Below are positions 24,458 to 34,475 of a stretch of 64,000 bases of DNA, in pieces (within the stretch, counting starts at the first letter, position 1; every line of letters starts with the position of its first letter). A program made the translations under genes and the position numbers. Source of the stretch: Diplocarpon mali (Eukaryota; Ascomycota; Leotiomycetes; Helotiales; Drepanopezizaceae). The notes under the pieces were generated by a model. It saw only the letters and a list, made by a program, of their open reading frames with translations. It did no database searches and was not told where the DNA came from. The stretch is taken from positions 1,625-65,624 of the forward strand of contig JAENRP010000164.1 in the NCBI GenBank assembly GCA_024741835.1, read 5' to 3'.

Positions 24458-26557
24458 TCTGGGGGCTTGGGAACGGGACTTGATGATATTTACGAAGTAC
24501 TGAGATGAGATAAGACGAGATGTTTACGTGGCTGGCGCTAGAGACGGGCAGTTAGCAAGCTAAGACTTGCTTGGGTGTAATTAATATGCACGAACTAATC
24601 AAGCGGCCGAAAGCATTTACTGTGACCAAGAAAGCATTACGAGTGATTCAGCGATGAAGAGTCTTCAAAGTGATCATATACAATTATATTTTCGCTTCTC
24701 TGATGTTCATACAGTTTCCTCACTTCCCTGTCTCTTCCATAATCTTTGATAGTATCTCCTCTCTCATCCCTCGGCAGTCCCCTCACCCTCCAGGACTAGC
24801 CGTCGACTTAACCATAATCGACGCAGGACTCGGATTCTCAGGCCCGGGCCCAGCATAACCATTTACGCAGGACGTGTTTAGCTCCGAACAGAGGGTGCCA
24901 CTGACGCAGCGTATGTAGCCCGAAGAAGAGGAGGGAAGAACACAGATGGCTTGGTTGAGGTGGTATCGATACCTTGATGTGTGGTCCCTTGTGGGTTTCG
25001 ATTTTTAATTTGGGGATAGAGGACGGGAAGTGGAGGAGTGTGGTGGTATGGAAGAGAGAACTAGGAATATGCCTTTATACTACGAGGGTTATTTATCGAA
25101 GACTGAAGGATATAGGGTGGTGATGAGGACTGAGATCGAGGCACTCACTCGTGCACTGATAGGCGGGAGGCTAGGAACCGGAGCAGGAAGAGGATTGTAA
25201 TTTATCATCTCGGCCGTGTAGATCAGCCAGTGCTGCTGCTGCAGTTGGAAATCTCACCATTTTGAAAGAGAAGGAAAGATAGCAGAATAAATGCAAGACC
25301 GATGGAAATTAACGCGCAGAGCTTGGTCTAGAACGAATGGAGGGTCAATGATTACACGAAGGCAAAGCAAATAAAGATGCAGGTCTCTCGTCATACGATA
25401 GCCAGGCTCTGAAATTGACACGTCGTATTTGCCGCTGAAATGGGTCGGCGAGGTCTTAGAGAAGTGATTTGAGTCCTGGTAAAAGTATTCCTGCAGTAGC
25501 CGTTTCCTAACCGCCTCTCCTTCTCCTTCTCCTCTTACTCCTCAACCTATTGCGTAAGCACTGGGGAGAATAGCCATCGTTTTGTCGTTGAATGGCCCAA
25601 TTATTTAGGCTTGATCTTAAGCCTGCTAGGATTGTACAGTAAATACTCCCCTCTCTAGCCCTTCTCGCTTACATGTCAACAAATATATTTTGCCAAGAAA
25701 AACAAACCCCTCTTTCCACCTTACCAGCAAAACTTTACCCTTCTCAACAACACAGACACCATCACCAACAGACTCGACTCTAAAGTATCGTGGCCTGAAC
25801 GCCCCAATCTCGAAGCGGTGCCCGCTCTCATCCGAGCTTCGGCGTCACAGTCACGAGATCACAATCATGGCTCCTGAAACGAGCGAAGTTTGGGCGGTGT
25901 GGCGACCGAGACGCTTCCGTGCTTCATCGTCTTCGCTCGGCCACACCACACCATGGGCGTTCAGGTAAATTCTGATGAGAGGCTGGAGAGCGGAAGTATT
26001 GCTGCCCTCTGTGTTGAGTATCATTCTCCGATTCGGCTCTGGGGTAGAACTGGGAATGCAAGTACATCGACTGAATGTTGTCCCGTCGAAGTTTCTCTTC
26101 ATGCCTTCATCCTTTCGTGCGCCGAGAGCAGCGCTCAACTTTTTAAATGCCATCCAAAGTGCAAGTCTAGGCGCTGCAATGCTGTCTGTTTGAGCCACTA
26201 GTCAACACGTTTCGCTAGATAGCCAACCATGATGCTTCAACAGTGCCATTTGGAGGTCTCTTAAGCGGATGCAGTTTCGCTCTTCGGCCTGCCCCTATCC
26301 TTAGCGAATAGCACTGCTAGCGAAACTTCGCCTTGGTCTTTCTCTTTCCTCAACTCTTGAACAATCCCATCCCCCGTCTCTTCACACTTGCGTGCACACT
26401 TACGTGTGTGTAATCTGACCTCTGTCTTTTGTACCTTTTGCTCACCGTCCTATACACCATCCTTAATTGTCGGCGGGCACGACACGAGCGCTAGACGCCG
26501 TAATTTTACCAGATAATACACTCAATCTTCAGAGTCAGATATTCCCGAGCCTCCAAT
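24458..26557. other. 2.1-kb intergenic region before the cupredoxin gene
   Basis: This holds the 3' flank of HUL5 and the promoter of the cupredoxin gene. Pyrimidine-rich stretches occur near 25510-25550 and 26330-26460, the latter just upstream of the cupredoxin start. Open frames near 25851-26201 on both strands have no recognisable content. Confidence 0.5.
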
Positions 26558-27372
26558 ATGCAATTCATAACTTTCGCCCTCTCCGCTATGAGCATCGGCT
26601 CTGCACTTGGTGTGTCTCCATCTCACAACTTCTCTGGTCCACGAACTTACACATGCCCCAGCTCAAGCAGGTATCACCGTCCACGTAGTCCGCGTCGGTT
26701 CGATGAACGGCTCTCTAGCCTACTACCCAAATAGAATCAAAGCCGCAGTAGGAGATATGGTGCAGTTCCAATTCGCACCCAACAACCACAGCGTCACGCA
26801 ATCCTCCTTCGACTCTCCCTGCCAACCCATTGGCACGACATCCAACGTCCAGGGTATCTTCTCGGGCTTCATGCCTGTTTCCGCGAGCTCGACTACTACA
26901 CCGACATACACAGTAATGATCAAGGACATGACGCCCATGTGGCTGTACTGTTCGCAGGCAAAGCATTGCCAGGAGGGAATGGCGATGGTCATCAACGAGA
27001 AGTGAGTCTTGCACTCATGAAACCCAATACCGTCGTACCCTAGAGCAGGCAGCCCATACTAACACCTCCAATAGCATCGCCGAAAACTCTACCCGCACCC
27101 TCGCAAATTATCAAGAGCTCGCCAAAGCCGCGCCCGTCAACGTCCCTGGCGGAACCGCCGCCGCTGGCTTAGGCAGCAGTAACTCCAGCGGCACAGCCGC
27201 GGGCACTGGTACTGGCGCAGGTAGCGCTAGTCCCGCGGACGGAATCGGTGGAAACACCACCAGCAGCGCTCCCAACGCTACGATATCTGGCTCTGCGGCT
27301 CACCAAGTGCGGGCCGCCCATGCGCTTGGACTCGGACCTTTGGTTGTCATTGGTTTCACTCTTTTGCTGTAA
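26558..27372 (+). CDS. GPI-anchored extracellular cupredoxin
   Basis: Three exons (26558-26609, 26662-27001, 27075-27372) encode 229 residues. Introns have GTGTGT/CAG and GTGAGT/TAG. A signal peptide covers about residues 1-18 (MQFITFALSAMSIGSALA). A single plastocyanin-like domain follows, to about residue 132. Candidate type I copper ligands are His60 in APNNHSV, Cys114 and His119 in LYCSQAKHCQEG, and Met124. The C-terminal third is a Ser/Gly/Thr/Ala-rich linker with N-glycosylation sequons, ending in a hydrophobic tail (LGLGPLVVIGFTLLL) that fits a GPI-attachment signal. Such fungal proteins are thought to sit on the cell wall or plasma membrane. The electron partner is unknown, and no enzyme activity should be assumed. 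Confidence 0.92.
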
Positions 27373-28248
27373 ACGAGGTGCTTGACATGCTTGTATGTTT
27401 CTGAAAGTTTTGGGTAGCCAGGGAGTTGGGGGTCGGGCGTATATACCGAGTTAGTATAATGTGCGGGAGCGAGGAAAGAGACGGGGCCACGGGCTTCATT
27501 TGGAAGAAAAAAACGATGACGCAGATATTCTGTAATCTAGTATAGGGCTTTCCCATCAGATTATATACATCACTTCACACTCATCATGGCGACCCTGTGA
27601 TAATGGCGACTCCATGATACTTTGATCGGGTTCTAGGCAATAAGCCTTGCCTCTGTGCAATATGTTAGCAATACGATGATTGCGTTACTGTGAGTATGTG
27701 GGGGCAGTCTTCCGATCGTTGTATGTCGAAATCTTGCGGAGAAGTCTACTTTGCTGAAGTAAAGTTGCAGAAAAGACGAGCCCTTGTCATTACCAATTAT
27801 TTGTGAACAAGCAAACGTCAAGCGTTCCAGTCTCGCATGAATGTAGATGACTAGTCTGCCTCCCCACCTTAAGTCTTTGCAAATGGATGATGAGTGGCGA
27901 AGGTTTAGATTATGACTTCTTTTTCAAAGAATTAGAGACATCGTGTCCTTAAGATCATATACGAAGAGGCTCTGGATTGGTTGTATTTTCCTCAGTGCAG
28001 TGCAAGCCAAATAAGTTGTTTTTCTGACTAAACGACCAATGCTTGAATGCACTTCTTGCAGCCATCTACTACCTGCTATTTCCTACCTTTCACCGGTTGG
28101 AATCATTCAAGACACATCCTATCGTTCCTTTGATTTTTACAGATAAACCCAATCCAACCAAGCAATCAAACAAAGCTCTAATCACTTCCTGATTCTTATA
28201 TACCTTTCTATGACTCTAGGTCGGCTTACATACCTCATCTACGACCCT
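27373..28248. other. Convergent 3' region
   Basis: This AT-richer gap lies between the cupredoxin gene and the haem-protein gene, which point towards each other. Nothing else is visible. Confidence 0.6.
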
Positions 28249-29127
28249 CTACTTGCCAGCAGGACGCTTCCTCTTGGTTCGACCCCCCTGAGCCTTCTGG
28301 CAAAGCTTCTTGACGGGACCCTTGGTCCTCCAATTAGGCTCCCTCCTCACCTCCCCAATCTTCGGATACTTCTTACTACCTGCGAAGAAGTCGACCCAAT
28401 GCTTCAGCGCGTTATGCGCCTGCAACTTCGCCTGTCTCTTCTCCTGCTCCTTGAGCGCCTTCAGCTCCCCACTGCTGTAGAGCTTATCGATCTCTTCGTC
28501 GTCGATGGGTAGGAACATCTCTTCGACGCCGCGCAGGTCCGGGTTACCGTCCTCTTGGAAGCAGTTAGTGACGAAGGCCCGCGCGGCATCTTTGCCCGCG
28601 AAGAAATGATAAGAGCCGCCTGGCCCGTAGTGGCGTCTTCCAAGGGAGACATCGTAGATGCTGCCGTTAATGGCGAGGTAGATGGGCTTGGTGGGATCGC
28701 TGCCATCAAAAGCTTTCAGGTCGTCGTCTGTGAGAGATTGAGGGCCGGCCTGTATATCAAAGTATCAGCATCTCCTCTCCTCTTACATCGCTTTTTCGAC
28801 TTTAAGGATTTTCGTCTGCTAGAAGCTCAACGTGCTCAAGATGAAACGGGACCATACAATCCAGGTCTTAATAGTCTCAACCCTAGTCCACGCCGGCCTC
28901 TTCACACCCCACGTAAAGGTTTCCCTCGTAACGAAGTAGCTGACCGCGCTGCTCGCAAGCAGCAACAAGACAATGGTCCGCGCTATGTCCATGAAGCTGA
29001 ATGCGTTGTCCTCTTCTCTGACGCGGGCAGCAATCGTTGACTTGGCCTTTTCTGAGGTCTTCGTGGTCAGGTCTGGGAGGGGGATCTCTTCTTTTCTACG
29101 CTGGCGGACGGCATCAGGAGACGACAT
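28249..29127 (-). CDS. Membrane-anchored cytochrome b5-like haem-binding protein (MAPR family)
   Basis: Two exons (28858-29127 and 28249-28749) encode 256 residues. The 108-nt intron has GTATGG/CAG and is phase 0. A charged, probably cytosolic N-terminus of about 46 residues precedes one membrane segment (IARTIVLLLLASSAVSYFV). The cytochrome b5-like domain then runs from about residue 95 (SLTDDDLKAFDGSDPTKPIY) through LAINGSIYDVSLGRRHYGPG and SYHFFAGKDAARAF. The tyrosines in the last two runs match the haem-coordinating pattern of progesterone-receptor membrane components and yeast Dap1; there are no b5-type paired histidines. The C-terminus is an unusually basic, Trp/Lys/Arg-rich extension ending KRKRPAGK. 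Family members bind haem and support P450 steps in sterol synthesis, with the domain facing the cytosol. That role here is inferred. Confidence 0.9.
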
Positions 29128-29799
29128 CTTTATGATTGTTTTAGTTCGTAATTTCGAGGTGGCTTGACCTGGAGCACAGGGAGAGAAATTTCGATGATGG
29201 GGAGTAGATGGTGTTGTTTATACAGCCTCGGCCTCGTCATACTAGCCTCGTCCGTGTGTGGGGTGAGAGGATCCATTTGGGTGGGTGAATTGGTCAATAT
29301 GAAACTTGTCTCCAGTGTTTATACTTTCTATACCTACGGTGCGCAACACTTCGATTCCGCGACACATTTGACTCCTATTTGAAGTCATACAGTTTCTAAG
29401 TGAAAATTATTCGTCCCTACATACTATTTTTTTATGGATTGACGATTGGCTCTTTGTCTACTGAGACCCGGACTTGTACTTTAATATCATACCCATTGCC
29501 ACCATCAGAGACACATGTTCAGCATCCCATTCATTTCTTAGTCTCTCGCCAAAACGATATATTCTTGCAACTCTCAATCCTAGTCAATGCTGATTCTTCC
29601 TTACCAGTATCACATCACGCTGCCCTAGGGTCCTTCTTGCAGTTGCAAGGCATTTTGATTTTGATATGCTACACCGATAAATCAAATCCGATGCCCTTTG
29701 CAAATGCCCAATTCATACCCATTCTCTGCGCCCGTATCGGATCGATATTGAAAGAAGGGTGATTGTTCATTAAATTGAAGAAAGAGGTACTGAGATCCT
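29128..29799. other. Gap between the MAPR gene and eS25
   Basis: Both genes are on the minus strand, so this 672-bp stretch holds the eS25 3' flank and the promoter of the haem-protein gene. Open frames are short and unsupported. Confidence 0.6.
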
Positions 29800-30463
29800 C
29801 TATTCCGCGGTGATCGCACGAGCTATTATTTCGTTAGCATCTATTCAAACCCTAAATTATCCTGATGCAGTGAGAACACACTGTAGATCTGCAGCTTGCT
29901 ATGTCCGACGACCTTCTTGATTTGTCCTTTCTCCTCTAAGTCCGCCAAACATCTCCGCGCAAGAGATCCGTTAATCTTTAGTCTGTCGACGAGGACAGCG
30001 ACTGTGACGAGACGGTATGATTGGACATCCTTCTGAAGCTTGTCCGAGGTGGCCTTATCGAGGATTACGGCATGTTGAGCTTTGTCCTTGACTGCACATG
30101 ATTTAGAATATTTGTATTTCAAATTCAAAATATACTAACCCTTTCCCTTGGACCACTATCAGGAGCGTTAGCAATTATTCACGAAAAATTCCTCGGAAGT
30201 CCGAATCGGCCGAAATTGAAGTTTCTGCCTTCGAAGAGAAGAATGAGGTTGAACCATACCTTCTTCTTTTGCTTCTTTGCTCCGGTATTAGCGGGTGCTA
30301 TGTCAGTCAGTATGAGGCCATTCGCAGGTTGATTAAATGCGAGCGATGGACGGGGCGATAGAAGTACCGCTCAAAGGCTGCACAGAGGCCCAGGGCGGTA
30401 GTGACAGTATCAAAAATTCGGATATGTGCAAGTTTGTAAGTAAGACCAGCTAAACGTACCCAT
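29800..30463 (-). CDS. RPS25: Cytosolic 40S ribosomal protein eS25
   Basis: Five exons are needed: 30460-30463 (ATG plus one base), 30260-30297, a 16-nt microexon 30140-30155, 29882-30091 and 29800-29822. Together they give 96 residues. All introns are GT-AG: 162, 104, 48 and 59 nt. The spliced protein opens MAPANTGAKKQKKKWSKGK, continues VKDKAQHAVILDKATSDKLQ, contains the winged-helix core YRLVTVAVLVDRLKINGSLA and ends KLQIYTRAITAE. This matches eS25 along its whole length. Reading on from exon 4 without splicing replaces the tail with SVFSLHQDNLGFE, so the final intron matters for the correct C-terminus. eS25 sits on the small-subunit head near the E site and is needed for several IRES and frameshift events. 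It is transcribed divergently from uS7 across 267 bp. Confidence 0.95.
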
Positions 30464-30730
30464 GATGAATGATTCGAGGTGGTCGTAGTGAGGGATTCGA
30501 ATATTAGATCCAAGATGTCGCGAATATCTCAATGTGAACTGAGGTCAAGCGAAGTCCCACATACACGTGACTTCAGGGCTTCTCAGCCCTTTGGTGTGAC
30601 GCTAGACCCTATCTGATTTAGAATATTCACAACCAGAGTGCGACAAATTTGTCAAGCGATACCGCTACCTAGCCGACGGTGGAAATCCGATAATCTTCAT
30701 CTTACAATCACCAAGTCAGCCATCACCAAC
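30464..30730. promoter_or_regulatory. Shared divergent promoter of eS25 and uS7 (RPS5)
   Basis: Only 267 bp separate the two start codons. The segment holds a CACGTG E-box core at 30564-30569, an AGGGCT/AGCCCT inverted repeat with a 4-nt loop at 30575-30590, a TGTGACGC word at 30595-30602 that resembles the HomolD box of fission yeast ribosomal-protein promoters, and an ACCCTA word just after it. Co-regulation is inferred from spacing; binding proteins are not known. Confidence 0.65.
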
Positions 30731-31556
30731 ATGTCTGATAACGAGGAGATTGAAGTCGAGGCCGTCTCAGGCTACCAGGTGTTGCCCAAGGATGTCACCG
30801 CCGAGATTGGCAGCGTCAAGCTGTTCAACAAGTGGTCTTACGAGGATGTTGAGATTCGTGACATCTCCCTGACGTAAGGAATCCTTTCTGGAGGACTGGT
30901 CAGCACTTGCGTTGAGGAATTGGAGAATATATCTGCGCTGGGACTCATGAGGAAATATGCGGAGTTGTGGCTGACATATCTTCTCTGCAGCGATTACATC
31001 CAAATCCGCGCCCCTGTATACATCTCCCACTCCGCTGGCCGATACGCCCAAAAGAGATTCAGAAAGGCACAATGTCCAATTATCGAGCGTCTCACCAACT
31101 CTTTGATGATGAACGGCCGAAACAACGGAAAGAAACTTATGGCCGTCCGAATTGTCGCCCACGCCTTCGAGATCGTATGTAGCATCCATACTCAGCAGGT
31201 CATGAATTCGGAGGCTATACTAACCAGTGGCTTCGCAGATCCACATCATGACGGATCAAAACCCAATCCAGATCGCCGTCGACGCTATTGTCAACTGTGG
31301 ACCCCGTGAAGACTCCACGCGTATTGGTTCTGCTGGTACCGTCCGCCGTCAAGCCGTCGATGTCTCTCCTCTCCGCCGTGTCAATCAAGCCATCGCTCTC
31401 CTCACAATTGGTGCCCGCGAGGCTGCCTTCAGAAATGTCAAGTCCGTCGCCGAGTGCTTGGCTGAAGAGCTGATCAACGCCGCAAAGGGATCCAGCAACT
31501 CGTACGCTATCAAGAAGAAGGACGAGTTGGAGCGCGTCGCAAAAAGCAATCGGTAG
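30731..31556 (+). CDS. RPS5: Cytosolic 40S ribosomal protein uS7 (S5)
   Basis: Three exons (30731-30873, 30991-31174, 31239-31556) encode 214 residues. Introns have GTAAGG/CAG and GTATGT/CAG. The start [20 protein letters not shown] is a fungal-type acidic N-terminus. The S7 domain follows with [80 protein letters not shown] and the C-terminal [14 protein letters not shown]. The protein assembles the head of the 40S subunit near the mRNA exit and E site. The homologous mitochondrial uS7m is encoded 20 kb away in this window. Confidence 0.98.
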
Positions 31557-32026
31557 AGCGTTTTTGCGGTTGGTATGGAATTGTCCCGTTGCGGTATGCT
31601 TACGGATAGGCAATTGGCAGCATTTGTGTCACGTAGATGCTAGAAATAATGCTGAGCAACTCTGAAATCACACCTTGGGACTGGGTTAGGTTGTGAGTGC
31701 GTGACCAATGGGACGCGAGATATCACCATCCGAAGCATTGGCTGAGATTTGAGGATCGAGGGGTTCGGAAGCACAAGCCCAAGGAAAATTGCCTCGAATC
31801 ACTCTGCAAATAGGCTTTGAAGATTTATGGAATAAAAATGGCATGTTGCCACAGTGTCAATGCGAGCTTGCTTTCAAAAGTTTACTTTGGTGGAAGCCCT
31901 TGCCCAGCGGCAGCGACTGGAATCAGGGCCTGGCTAAACAAGATGCCAGGGCTATCATGCAATCCCGATAATAATTTTCTTTGTTCACGAAGTTGCTCCG
32001 AGTATTCTCGATGTTCACTCTAGGCG

Positions 32027-32785
32027 TTGCTCTTTCTCTCGCTTTGGAATACAGTTTCCTCTTCCTCTTCTGCAATGCTTGATTTCATGACTTTGAACAA
32101 AACCAACGCACTTGTGTTAGGGATTTTCATTTCGACTTTGATCTTCTCAAGCATCAAATCATCCACTTCTCCGAGCTCGCTGCTCTCGCTGCTTTCTTTA
32201 ATCATCCGTGGCTGGGCATCGTTCTCCGGCTTATTCCAAATAATTCATTCTCCTCATCCTTCTATACGCAGTCACTGCTCTTCTCTTTCTACACCCCAGA
32301 CCCACGACGTCTCCCATAACGCAACTGCCCTTTCCCTGCCCTTGGCGCACCACACCACTCCTCCTGTGTTTTTTTCAGAGACCAATGAACGAATTCCCAT
32401 CAATTATCTCACCCGTTCTATTGTTTCTACGGTATTTCAACTCTTTGGATTGCTCAGTTCTCTTCTTGGATTCTGTTCTAGAGCCCAAGTGAGCTTTCGT
32501 GTCAACGAGCTGTTTTCAGAGCTATTATTAAATCCCTGGCCAATCATTTGGGGGCCCAGAAGCAACGTTACTAAAATTCCAGAATTCTCTCGGCACTTAT
32601 GGATATTTATGTTGCCACTCCCCCGGTCATTCTTCGCAACAAATTTTCGACGAACCTCTCCAACGGCTTCTTGTTTTGCGGTCAAGTACCGAAATCGGTG
32701 TGGCATTCGTAGTTTGCGAATTGGCCTAGCGAAGTCGTCCGATGTACTGCTCGATATGGCAGCACCCCTTCAATGCGAGTTTTAA
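32027..32785 (+). CDS. Uncertain open reading frame, 252 codons
   Basis: I do not recognise this frame. It is Ser/Leu/Pro-rich with two or three short hydrophobic stretches, such as LVLGIFISTLIF near its start. The opposite strand also carries charged fragments, one at 32020-32205 ending in an EEEEE run and one at 32437-32706. The plus-strand frame may therefore be only the shadow of those, or neither may be coding. No splice structure joins the minus-strand pieces convincingly. Confidence 0.15.
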   Translation: MLFLSLWNTVSSSSSAMLDFMTLNKTNALVLGIFISTLIFSSIKSSTSPSSLLSLLSLIIRGWASFSGLFQIIHSPHPSIRSHCSSLSTPQTHDVSHNATALSLPLAHHTTPPVFFSETNERIPINYLTRSIVSTVFQLFGLLSSLLGFCSRAQVSFRVNELFSELLLNPWPIIWGPRSNVTKIPEFSRHLWIFMLPLPRSFFATNFRRTSPTASCFAVKYRNRCGIRSLRIGLAKSSDVLLDMAAPLQCEF

Positions 32786-32788
32786 CTG

Positions 32789-32828
32789 AATCGATGTGAC
32801 ATGTAAGCAATCGATGTGACATGTAAGC
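32789..32828. repeat. Perfect 20-bp tandem duplication
   Basis: The unit AATCGATGTGACATGTAAGC occurs twice back to back with no mismatch. It lies just after the end of the uncertain 252-codon frame. Confidence 0.95.
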
Positions 32829-34149
32829 GTGGATCGCCAAGAACAGTTGCTTCAGGTGGTTCACATGCTCCGTAGTCGAAAAACTGTATGCTGCAGCTTC
32901 TATTTGCAGCCTGTCTAGGGACCAGGAGCATCTTTGAAGCTGGTCCTATGATAAATTCTATCGGGATATTTCCTATATTTCCTATATTTCCGATCATATC
33001 AGGGCCATGGCGGTCTATTGCTTCCTCAATCACCAATTCGGCAGTATTTCGCCCGAAACTCTCCTGGAAGAATGCGAAATTGCATACGTAGTTAGGAAGG
33101 CAATAGAGATCGGTTCAGACCTCCCGCATGACTTTCAGTATCTTTCAAGTATACTGTCAATTTCATGACTTGTCGAAGTGAGTCTAGACCAGAATATGTG
33201 TCAAGTGCGACCCTGGCTAGGTCCAGAGGCATCGTGCACGGGAAATCCGAAATTCTGAGAAGAAATTACGTCTAATTGAACGCTTGTGAAGTCGCTTCCA
33301 TGTATCCGCAAACAGGCTGAGAAAGTGTCCAAGGATTTGTAAATGGAACGCTTTTCCAACGTGATGTGGGTGTGCACATGTTCAAGGGCTGTCCTAGAGG
33401 ACTCAGGGCTGTGAATGGGCGTCTTGATGGCAAGGAGTGATGGAAACCATGCAATCGAGAGCAGTTAAGGTAGAGTAGTCTTTGATTTTCGCCGTTCAAA
33501 CAAAAATAGGCTCGGCTACTCCTTGTATCTCAGGTATTTCACAAGGGATAGATAACACAACTCTTGAGATCATGAGGCCTGGATTTATTTCCTGTAGATC
33601 GAGCAATGGAACCTTATCTTCAGCAGTCCTCTAACTAGTTCAATGCACCAGACAGTCACACTGTTGGAGTGATCCTTTTGACGTTTCCTCTGTTCGTTTC
33701 CTCGGGCCGGGTTTCCAAACATCGCAAGTAAATAAGCAGCAAGTCGACCAGCGCATCTTGTTGTTACATTTGAATCTTGTCAGGAGTCGTTAAATGATGA
33801 AAGTAGCATGAAACTCACACCTTTCGATTTTATCTAGTATCAAATGTGACACCTACAACCGGTGCACAACTTCTCGTCATTTAATCATTTGATTGCCCAT
33901 CAGGTCTGCTCCCGCTCAGACGTTCCATTATCCCTTAGATCTAGCGTATTGGGGAGTGGTTTCACTGAGCCCAGCAACACTTCTATAGCCCAAGCCGACT
34001 GTAATGAATCCTCCCAGGTCTGAGCTCTATCCACAGTTCGAAGATTAACTCACACATATACAACATTTCCCAAACCCCTCATACCCTAAATTGGAACCAC
34101 AAGAAGACAGAGGCCCACTTTCTTCCGGGGTGTGCAAGGAGAGCTCCTG

Positions 34150-34311
34150 ATGGCTAAATTAGAAGATTGGGTTATTCACAGCGACGACGTTCAAGAAGAC
34201 AACTGGATGAGGCGACTTTCAATAGTGCCAATCCTCGTTGCATTGGGACTCGCACTTCTCGTCGTAGAATATTCCTCATGTTGCGGCAAGCACCTGTCGT
34301 CTAGTGCTTAG
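34150..34311 (+). CDS. Possible 53-residue single-pass membrane peptide
   Basis: An ATG-initiated frame reads MAKLEDWVIHSDDVQEDNWM, then a basic pair and a hydrophobic segment of about 19 residues (LSIVPILVALGLALLVVEY), then SSCCGKHLSSSA and a stop. An acidic head, arginines before the membrane segment and cysteines after it make it look more protein-like than its surroundings. It is short enough to be chance, and no family is recognised. Confidence 0.2.
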   Translation: MAKLEDWVIHSDDVQEDNWMRRLSIVPILVALGLALLVVEYSSCCGKHLSSSA

Positions 34312-34475
34312 ACTGATTTTACCGGCACTGCCCTGCATTACATCTAAGGTATATTTACAGTTCCAACGTCTAAAGGGTCCAAGATGCATTTCAGATGCCC
34401 TAACCATATCGTCTCTCCCCATCCTGCACTATTGTAATGCAAGAAAAGTCCAACATAAGATATACATTCTTTCCA

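Larger units (their letters stand above)
31557..34475. other. 2.9-kb region with only weak open frames
   Basis: This region is AT-richer. It contains a 20-bp perfect tandem duplication at 32789-32828, a TTTCCTATA direct repeat near 32965-32990, one 252-codon plus-strand frame at 32027-32785 and a 53-residue frame with a hydrophobic segment at 34150-34311. None has a recognised family. No transposase, tRNA or rRNA is visible. Confidence 0.5.
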
